In this document: positions 54,867 through 64,000 of the stretch, in pieces
How positions within the stretch are numbered: the stretch's first letter is position 1
Layout: every line of letters begins with the position of its first letter
Origin: Owenia fusiformis
Taxonomy: Eukaryota > Annelida > Polychaeta > Sabellida > Oweniidae
DNA length: 64,000 bases
Assembly: GCA_903813345.2 (NCBI GenBank)
Contig: CAIIXF020000004.1
Coordinates: forward strand, 26,043,985-26,107,984
Direction of reading: 5' to 3'
Made by a program: the position numbers and the translations under genes
Notes under the pieces: model-generated
The model's input: only the letters and a program-made list of their open reading frames with translations
Told to the model about the DNA's origin: nothing
The model's database searches: none

Positions 54867-56830
54867 AGTATTTTGATACATTAAGAATGCACCAATGTGC
54901 ATTATGTGTTGATAGATTCACCGATCGCACCAATGCACATTACATGTTGATACATAACTGATTGCACGCATGCACATTATATGTTGATATATTCACTGAT
55001 CGCACCAAAGCGCATTACATGTTGATACATAACTGTTTGCACGCATGCGCATTATATGTTGATACATTCACTGATTGTACCCATGCATATTATAATGTGT
55101 TGATACATTCACCGATCGCACCAATGCGCATTACATGTTGATACATAACCGATCGCACCAATGCGTGTACATGTTGATACATAACCGATTGCACGCATGC
55201 GCATTATATGTTGATACATTCACTGATTGTACCCATGCATATTAAAATGTGTTGATACATTAACTGATTGCACCAATGTGCATTATGTGTTGATACATTC
55301 GCTGATTGTACACATGCAAATTATAATGTGTTGATACTTTCACCGATCGCACCAATGCGCATTACACGTTGATACATAACTGATTGCACGTATGCGCATT
55401 ATATGTTGATACATTCACTGATTGTACCCATGCATATTATAATGTGTTGATACATTCACCGATCGCACCAATGCGCATTACATGTTGATACATAACCGAT
55501 TGCACGCATGCGCATTATATGTTGATACATTCACTGATTGTACCCATGCATATTTTAATGTGTTTATACATTAACCGATCACACCAATGTGCATTATATG
55601 TTGATACATAACTGATTGCATGCATGCGCATTATATGTTGATACATTCACTGATTGTGCCCATGCATATTTTAATGTGTTTATACATTAACCGATCACAC
55701 CAATGTGCATTATATGTTGATACATAACTGATTGCATGCATGCGCATTATATGTTGATACATTCACTGATTGTGCCCATGCATATTTTAATGTGTTTATA
55801 CATTAACCGATCACACCAATGTGCATTACATGTTGATACATTCACTGATTGCACCCATGCAAATTATAATGTGTTGATACATTCACCTATCACACCAATG
55901 CGCATTACATGTTGATACATAACTGATTGCACGCATGCGCGTTATATGTTGATACATTCACTGATTGCACCAATGCGCATTACATGTTGATACATAACTG
56001 ATTGCACGCATGCGCATTATATGTTGATACATTCACTGATTGCACCCATGCAAATTATAATGTGTTGATACATTCACCTATCACACCAATGCGCATACAT
56101 GTTGATACATAACTGATTGCACGCATGCGCGTTATATGTTGATACATTCACTGATTGTACCCATGCAAATTATAATGTGTTGATACATTCAGAATGCACC
56201 AATGTGCATTATGTGTTGATAAATTCACCGATCGCACCAAAGCTCATTACATGTTGATACATAACTGATTGCACGCATGCACATTATATGTTGATACATT
56301 CACTGATTGTACCCATGCAAATTATAATGTGTTGATACATTAATTGATTGCACCAATGCGCATTATGTGTTGATACATTCACCGATCGCACCAAAGCTCA
56401 TTACATGTTGATACATAACTGATTGCACGCATGCACATTATATGTTGATACATTCACTGATTGTACCCATGCAAATTATAATGTGTTGATACATTAACTG
56501 ATTGCACCAATGCGCATTATGTGTTGATAAATTCACTGATCGCACCAAAGCGCATTACATGTTGATACATAACTGATTGCACGCATGCACATTGTATGTT
56601 GATACATTCACTGATTGTACCCATGCAAATTATAATGTGTTGATACATTAACTGATTGCACCAATGCGCATTATGTGTTGATACATTCACCGATCGCACC
56701 AATGCGTGTACATGTTGATACATAACTGATTGCACGCATGCGCATTATATATTGGCACATTCACTGATTGCACGCATGCGCATTACATGTTGATACATTC
56801 ACTGATAACACCCATGTGCATTATGCTTCG
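54867..56830. repeat. Satellite-like array of about 36-40-bp subunits
   Basis: Subunits follow the pattern TGTTGATACATTCACTGATT + GYACCCATGC + ATTATAATG. They differ by position and recur as a higher-order set of roughly 110-160 bp. Variants include ATGCGCAT, GCATGCGCATT and CATGCAAATTATAATG. Total length is about 2 kb. No coding content: the open frames here are by-products. Confidence 0.9.
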
Positions 56831-56890
56831 ACCAATACATTTTGTGACCGTTGTTTATTTATTAAATATATCACCGTCATTTGTTACAGA

Positions 56891-57000
56891 GACTTTGGAG
56901 AAGCAAATAGGAAGATTGAAAATAAGAAGAAAGGGAGACGCATGAAGAAATATAAGAACGTCCAACATTAAATTAACTTTGCAATCTTACGTAAAATAAA
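56891..57000 (+). other. Possible terminal exon with poly(A) signal
   Basis: TTTGTTACAG is a good acceptor. It is followed by a short basic open frame with a stop in each phase (for example TLEKQIGRLKIRRKGDA). AATAAA lies at about 56995. It could be the last exon of the astacin gene or chance. No phase match can be proved. Confidence 0.2.
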
Positions 57001-57770
57001 GAATAACAACAGCAATTAATGTTTGTTTGTATTGTCTTTTATAACATAACATGCTTTTCCTGAAAAAAAAACAGCTGATTCCTTATCAGCCAAAATCCCA
57101 TATCAGATCCCGTATACTGGATCCGTATCAGCCAAAACCCCGTACCAGATCCCATATTTTTTTATTTATTATTTTTTATTATTTATTTCTTATTCATGTA
57201 ATATAATTAATAGATACCCATAGGGAGTATATCAGTGCATAAACAAAAATTGGAAAACCGATAAAGGTGTACAATTTATATGAGTTGAGCATGAAGACAG
57301 ACAATTTATAATAATACATGATATAAAATATATAATTAATGCCTGCACACAGATAAATCAAAAAGTTGAATTATAAACATCATGGATACAACACAATGTG
57401 GAAAAATAACATTACAATGCTTACAGCTTATAGCTTAATAACAATTTATTAATTTTTTGTAATTATATTTAAAGGAGTGTAGAGATGGTAGAGATTGAAG
57501 GGAAGTTGGCAATTTGTTCCATATCATTGATCCGGAGTATTGAACAGTTTTTTGTTAAGTTTGATTTAAATCTACATGGAATAAGATGTCGTATTTGTCT
57601 TGTTAGACGAGAGTGTTTGAAATAAAAATACTGTTTGAATAGATGGGAAGGAAAAATTGCAGGCTCATTTACAGTGTTAAACATGAATTTTGCTTTTTCT
57701 AACTTGTGAATATCAAATATGGTTAAGATATGTAGTTGCTTGAAATATCATTACTTATCCAGGATCTTGG
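57000..57770. other. Non-coding, no gene seen
   Basis: A short repeat of CAGATCCC(G/A)TAT and ATCAGCCAAAA lies near 57075-57155. Otherwise AT-rich. Confidence 0.4.
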
Positions 57771-58110
57771 CAATTTCGATTTTTTGATGAAATTTGTTTA
57801 ATCCAAAAAAATACATTTCAGGTTCGAAATTTTCGATTTATCGATTTCACTAGTTTAATCGAAAAATTATATAATTCGATTTTTTGATATTTTCGATGAA
57901 ATTATATCGAAAAAAATACATTTCATGTTTCGATATTTTCGATTCTTCGATAACATCAGTTCAATCGAAAAACATGTTTCGATTTTTTGATATTTTCGAT
58001 GAAATTATATCGAAAAAAATACATTTCATGTTTCGATATTTTCGATTCTTCGATTACATCAGTTTAATCGAAAAAACATGTTTCGATTTTTTCGAGATTT
58101 TATGGTTTAT
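57770..58110. repeat. TTTCGAT/ATCGAAA simple tandem repeat
   Basis: Three diverged units of about 100 bp contain TTTTCGATGAAATTATATCG and AAAAAAATACATTTCATG. Local self-complementarity is high because TTTCGAT and ATCGAAA alternate. Confidence 0.7.
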
Positions 58111-59100
58111 TTTTGAATCATTCAAATTTGCGGCAAGAGCACATTAGCAACCAAATTAGCGGTACGGTAGTAAATGTATTAACATATGATTACGCATGTC
58201 ATCTTAAAAGATATTTACAAAAAGACCAAGTGTATTTAATGACAATATGAAATCAAAGATCATCAAAATTTATTGGAGGTGATATTTTAAGAATAAATAT
58301 GGATTAAAAAGTGACTTTTGATTGATATTGGTTACTTTGACATACTGTCTTTAATTCATAAATATACACATAATATAAGACCTATCTCTTACATATTCAT
58401 AGCACTAGCAGAAGATACCCTAAAGTGCCTCAAGTAAAGGAATTTGGGTTATCCATTGCTTGTGGATTTGCTTCCTACTTTTTGGTAGAAACGCTATGAA
58501 GTTCTCATTGCGTTGTTCCGGTATGGGATCTTTTGACATGCTATCTTGAATTTATTAGTATTCACATACCATTTACCTGATCTTTTTCATATATTTGTAC
58601 TTTGCTACTTTGTACTTTGTACGAATTTTCAATTAATTTGGTTCCTCATTTGCCGAGAAAATACTTATCAAAAAGTGTCTCATTTTTGGGACACCCAATA
58701 TCAGGGTGCGCCAAAACATTTTGCAACTTTTTTAAAAGGCAAGAAAAATATCATAACATTTAGGTATTGACATAAAAAAATGATTTACTTCTTATCGAAG
58801 ACGTAGATGATTTGATTGGAGGTCAAGAAAAAATCAATACCACGAAGAAAATAAAAAAGATTATGGAATAGATTATTGATGATCGTGATAGAATATGAAC
58901 CTCCATAAGTTTGGCTACTCTAACCCACTCATTGGATTATATGTTAATTAAGGATTTAAGCCTTGAACTCAGTGCATTGTGTGCTGAACCATTCCACGAA
59001 GATGTTGCCTTCAAATCATTGCATGAGCCCGCAGGGGGAATGCAAAGTTTACGAAACAACATCTTAGTGGAATGAGTGGAAATTGGCTGGAATCGGATAC
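58110..59100. other. Non-coding; dispersed repeat with hairpin at 58960-59070
   Basis: CATTCCACGAAGATGTTG near 58990 is the complement of AACATCTTAGTGGAATG near 59060. The segment is the partner of 50450-50585. CAGGGTGCGCCAAAAC at 58703 resembles a mariner-type end. Confidence 0.5.
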
Positions 59101-59105
59101 ACCTT

Positions 59106-59440
59106 AACTTGGTTGGAGAGACGTTACATCAAAGATTGTAGTAGACAAAATTATGTTAATGTGGCACTTGTTATCAATGAACAATGTATTTAAGATGATT
59201 GCGATAATGAGAATCATAGCGTATAGAACACGTGATCTAGCTTTAGTGTCCCCTCTTGGTGATTGCATGAGAGAACCTGAACGTCTAGTCATTCAACACA
59301 AAATATATGAAATGATAGATACAGGAATAGTACCAAGTAATTGCGAATGAAAGAAGATGGTGTCAGATAATACAAGAGCATATGCAATGTGGCAATGGAA
59401 AATACAATGTATGTTCAATCACAACACTTCCATATATAAT
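59106..59440 (+). pseudogene. LINE ORF2 fragment related to the intact element
   Basis: The frame reads LGWRDVTSKIVVDKIMLMWH and LGDCMREPERLVIQHKIYEM, matching LGWHSISSKIFISKLMLLWQ and IGDCLKIARSFGLLGDIYEM in the ORF2 at 7703-11251. It covers only the region between reverse transcriptase and zinc knuckle and contains stops. It is an old relic of the same family. Confidence 0.75.
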
Positions 59441-59449
59441 AAAATATAA

Positions 59450-62400
59450 CTAGACATGTAAATTGAACAAGTTCAATTTAAGACTCCAGATTTCACATTT
59501 TTTTTAAGCTGAGTCATCCAGAACTTGTAAGCTGAGTCATTCAGAATAAGCTGAGTCAGCTAGAATATAGACATTTAGACAACTTTTAAGAAGGCTATCT
59601 TCGACTCTATTAGCTTAACATGGGGATATCATCATATCGACTTTTCGAGACTTCAAACCGCTATAACTATCTAACCAGAAGTTAGATCGAAATTTGGTTT
59701 AAAGATTCTGATTCCTGAGAAAATTCTACCCTTAATTCATAACTCATACGTTAAATTTGGATAATTTTTTATTTTGACCTACATTTCGGACACCATATCT
59801 CAAAAGTGGGTCAAAAATCTTTCTGACGGCAGAAGGCTAACACTATAAGCACACTCTTTGCTACCTGTATACAAAATTTTGAAGCAAATCCTTAAAGTGT
59901 AATGTCAGAATCGCAAAAATAAGGAAAAACTATGAATTTGACCTAGATTTTGACCAAGGCATTTTTGCGTCCAAATTTTAAAGCTAGATAGCCTTCGAGG
60001 TCCCCTCCTTTTATAGGCTTTCAGAATATTAAGCTGTACTCAGTCTTTATCTGGTATTTTACACTTCAAAAAATCCTTTTTCTCATTGACATAACATGGG
60101 GCACCAAATTTAGCGATTTTTGAGCTTTCAAAACCCCATAACTTTCGAACCGGAAGTCGGATCATAATTTGGTTTGCAGATTTGGATTCCTGACAAAATT
60201 CTACCCCTAATTCATAACTCATACGTTAAATTTGGAATTTTTTTTATTTTGACCTACTTTTTGGACACGCCATAACTTCCGAACCGGTAGTCGGATCGAA
60301 ATTTGGTTTGCAGATTCGGATTCCTGAGAAAATTCTACCCTTAATTCATAACTCATACGTTGAATCTAGAGAATTTTTTATTTTGACCTACTTTTCGGAC
60401 ACCATATCTCAAAAGTGGGTCAAAATACTTTCTGACGGCAAAAGGCTAACACTATTAGCACGCTCTTTGCTACCTGTATACAAAATTTTGAAGTAAATTA
60501 TTAAAGTGTAGTGTCAGAATCGTAAAAATAAGGAAAAACTATGAATTTGACCTTGATTTTGACCTAGGCATTTTGGTGTCCAAATTTTGAAGCTATGTAG
60601 CTTTTGAGGTCCCCTTCTTTTATAAGCATTCATTATGTTAAGCTGTACTCAGTCAATATCCTGTATTTTACACTTCGAAAAAGTCTTTTTTCCCATTGAC
60701 TTAACATAGGCACCAAATTTAGCGATTTTTGAGCTTTCAAAACGCCATAACTTCCGACCCGGAAGTCCGATCCAAATTTGGTTTGCAGATTTGGATTCCT
60801 GAGAAAATTCTACCTCTTTTTCATAGCTCACACATTCGATTTGGAGCATGTTTAGGCGTGACCTACATTTCGGACGCCATATCTCAAAATCGGTAAGAGT
60901 AATCAAAATTCTGATGTCATATCTTTGATTCACCTTTTTCTAAGCTACACGATGAAAAAAGATGGAGGAGTTACGAAAAATATTGACGAAGATATGATGA
61001 AGAATGTTGAAAATGTAAGATTTGACCTAGTTCTTGACCTTTGACCTAGATAAAAATTTGACCTAATTTCCCAGAAAGCCGGTTTCAGTCTTTAGTTAAC
61101 CATGTAAGTTGGATTAAGTAAGCTGTTATAGTTGACGAGAAATTTGGTGAGGAGGAAGAAAAAAGAAAGAAAAATAATAACTAGATTTGTGAAATTGAAC
61201 AAGTTCAATTTAAGACTCCAGATTTATTTTACCTAGATAGATCAGTAAAGAGCTGAGTAATTAACTGAGTAATTAGCTGAGTAAGTACCTTAGTAGTAGT
61301 TGAGTAAGTAGCTGAGTAAGTACCTGAGTTAGTAGCTGAGTAAGTAGCTAAGTAAGTAATAACTAATTAAGCAATTGAGTAAGTAGTCAAATAAGTAGCT
61401 GAGTAGGTAGGGAGGTAAAGTAGGGTATGTAGGAATTTTTGAAAGTTTATTTGATCAATCTGCATCGTGAATACTGGCAAGTGCGAATTTCAAACTTCAA
61501 AATGGCTTAGAATCTTAGCCGGGGGTCGGATTGCAATTTTAATTTCAGATCCGGATTCCTTAGGAAATTCTACCCCTAATTCATAACTCATACGTTAAAT
61601 TTGGAGAACTTTTTATTTTGACATACATTTCGATCACCATATCTCAAAAGTGGGTCAAAACACTTCTTGACGGCAACAAGTTAACGTTATGAGCACACTC
61701 TTTGCTACATGTATACAAAATTTCGAAGAATATCATTGAAGTGTAGTGTCCGAATTGCAACAATAAGAAAAAACTAAGAATTTGACCTAGATTTTGAACT
61801 AGGTATTTTGGTGTCCAAATTTTGAAGGAAAGTAGCTTTTGAGGTCCCCTTCTTTTATGGGCTTTCATTATGTTTAGCTGTACTCATTCTATATCTCGTA
61901 TTTTTACACTTCAAAAAATTATTCGGTCCCACTGATTTAACATGGGGCACCAAATTTAGCGATTTTTGAGATTTCAAAACGCCATAACTTCAGAACAAGA
62001 AGTCGGATCGAAATTTGGTTTGCAGATTTGGATTCCTGAGAAAATTATACCTTTAATTCATAACTCACACATTAAATTTGGATAGTTTTTATTTTGACCT
62101 ACTTTTCGGACACCATATCTCAAAAGTGGGTCAAAATACTTTCTGACGGCAAAAGGCTAACACTATGAGCATACTCTTTGCTACCTGTATACAAAATTTT
62201 AAAGCAAATCATTTGAATATAGTGTCAGAATCGCAAAAATAAGGAAAAACTATGAATTTGACCTAGATTTTAACCTAGGGATTTTGGTGTCCAAATTTTG
62301 AAGCTAAGTAGCCTTCGAGGTCCCCTTCTTTAATAGGCTTTCATTATATTAAGCTGTACTCAGTTTATATCTCGTATTTTACACGTAAAAAAAATCTTTT

Positions 62401-63479
62401 TTCCCATTGACATAACATAGGGCAGCAAATTTAGCGATTTTTGAGCTTTCAAAACGCCATAACTTCCGAACAGGAGGTCGAATCAAAATTTGGTTTGCAG
62501 ATTCAGATTCCTGATAAAATTCTACCCCTAATTCATAACTCATACGTTAAATTTGGAGAACATTTTAGTTTGACCTACTTTTCGGACACCATATCTCAAA
62601 AGTGGGTCAAAATACTTTCTGACGGCAAAAGGCTAACACTATTAGCACACTCTTGGCTACATGTATACAAATTTTCGAAGAATATAATTAATCTGTAGTG
62701 TCAGAATCGCAAAAATAAGGAAAAACTTTGAATTTGACCTAGATTTTGACCTAGGCATTTTGGTGTCCAAATTTTTATGAAAAGAAGGTCTTGTGGTCCC
62801 TTTCTTTTATGGGCTTCCATTATGTTTAGCTGTGCTTAGTCTATATCTCGTATTTTACACTTCAAAAAAATATTTTTTCCCATTGAATTAACATGGGGCA
62901 CCAAATTTAGCGATTTTGAATTTTCAAAACGCCATAACTTCTGAACCGGAAGTCAGATCGAAATTTGGTTTTCAGATTCGGAATCCTGAGAAAATTTCCT
63001 ATAAGACTGATATCCCGGACATTGGATTCGGTGAAATTTTTTTTGGACCTCGTTTTCGGACACTGATATCTCGAAATCGGTTTGAGATACCAAAAAACTA
63101 AATCGACCCTAGGTTTTCTACTTTTTTATGAGGAACACAATGAAAAAAACCAGGATCAAAAATATTGAAGGACGACCGAGATAATGGGAAAAAGTGACAA
63201 AGTACTGGATTTGACCTAGTTCTTGACCTTTGACCTAGATAAAAATTTGACCTAATTTCCCAGAAAGCCAGATACATTCCTTAGTTAATCATGTAAGCAG
63301 CTTAAAGTAAGCTCTTCTAGTTGGTGAGAAATCTGGGAAGGAGGAAGAATAATAATAATAATAAAGAAAACTGGCAAAAGCAATAGACTCCAGATTTTCA
63401 TCTGGAGTCTAATAATAATAATAATAAAGAAAACAGGCAAAAACAATAGACTCCAGATTTTCAATCTGGAGTCTAATAA
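59450..63479 (-). mobile_element. Two Helitron-like units, inverted relative to the intron-9 array
   Basis: The 3' ends, read on the minus strand, fall at CTAG 59450-59453 and 61181-61184. Each is preceded by an AAATTGAACnnGTTCAATTT hairpin, with the same spacing as in the array at 34450-42108. Cores match the array units (TTCCGAACCGGAAGTCGGAT blocks, AAGGTCAAGAACTAGGTC on the opposite strand). The second unit carries a GAGTAAGTAGCT microsatellite (61240-61430) where the others carry TATCC. Two copies of the GACTCCAGAT end motif close it at 63388-63475. Confidence 0.8.
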
Positions 63480-64000
63480 TAATGTTATACCACGCGGTAG
63501 TATCTCTTCGGGACGTATCGAAACCACTCCGTCCCGAAAAACCGTTAATTTGAATTTAAAACCTACCCCAGTGTTTGAAAATCAAGGATTTGTGAGTCTC
63601 ACACTTCACCGTTTTTCTTCAAACTTGTTCCGTACAAAGCTTCACAGAAATACCTTTCAGTCGATACATTGTTTTCGTGTACAAAGTACCTCGTTTTAGC
63701 GGCGTTTTGGTCCCAAGCTGCGAGATAAAGCAAATTTTCATAACTTTCAACTGTAAGTCAAGTTATCTCGCCAGTCTTTTACCCATTCTCGCCCATAATT
63801 TCAGAATGGACTCTCATTACAACCTTCCATCGCTACGTCTTGATTTTTGGGCATCAAACGCAGCAGTTTCTAAATCATCCACACATCTCTTCAAATTTGA
63901 CCAATACGTCCCGTCATCTTCCACTACGCCCCGTCGAGTCGAGTCTATCACTATACACGTAGAGTTGCATTCTAAAACAATTTGTCCATCGATGTGTCCG
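63480..64000. other. Unassigned sequence to window end
   Basis: Higher GC than its surroundings. ATACCACGCGGTAGTAT (63485) is a near-palindrome. CGGGACGTAT near 63510 and ATACGTCCCG near 63906 are inverted copies. No coding frame is clear. It may be the start of another repeat or gene outside the window. Confidence 0.4.

Overview
The window is AT-rich, repeat-dense animal nuclear DNA. It has a multi-exon gene with GT-AG introns, several non-LTR retrotransposons, mariner-like debris, many foldback MITEs and Helitron-like elements. There are no operons, ribosome-binding sites or prokaryotic genes. The repeat types (tandem-core, hairpin-terminated elements like those known from bivalves, and the gene's domain mix) suggest a marine lophotrochozoan, probably a mollusc. 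That placement is an inference.

Layout. 1-2084 (minus): a LINE cut by the window edge, with ORF1 and the endonuclease part of ORF2. 2085-5433: short repeats, a 42-bp-arm palindrome, and a region rich in TGACCT/AGGTCA. 5579-11721 (plus): an apparently intact LINE with both ORFs and a 10-bp target-site duplication. It sits inside one of two copies of a 404-bp duplication, and the other copy at 3981-4384 shows the empty site. 11991-18875: mostly non-coding, with one Helitron-like element at 14587-15575 and a cluster of foldback elements.

18876-50157 (plus): the one cellular gene I can support. Thirteen exons join in phase with consensus splice sites to give about 1,467 residues. The order is signal peptide, propeptide with the astacin FxGD aspartate switch, furin-like site, astacin zinc-metalloprotease domain, EGF-like domain, CUB domain, five tandem repeats of about 90-110 residues each ending in Cys, and a Thr-rich (APTTTTA)n mucin-like tail of about 64 heptads. 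The true reading frame of the tail is set by splice phase; the long open frames overlapping it on both strands are shadows. The introns hold tandem arrays, two of which contain copies of the neighbouring exon edge, plus minisatellites, MITEs, a decayed LINE and a head-to-tail array of five Helitron-like units (34450-42108).

50158-64000: possible extra 3' exons (low confidence), a 5'-truncated LINE interrupted by a dead mariner, a 2-kb satellite, a LINE fragment related to the 5.6-kb element, and two inverted copies of the intron-9 Helitron-like unit. The last 500 bp are unassigned.

The gene probably makes a secreted or matrix-associated, mucin-tethered protease. The rest is layered transposon history, unusually readable because several target-site duplications and one empty site survive.
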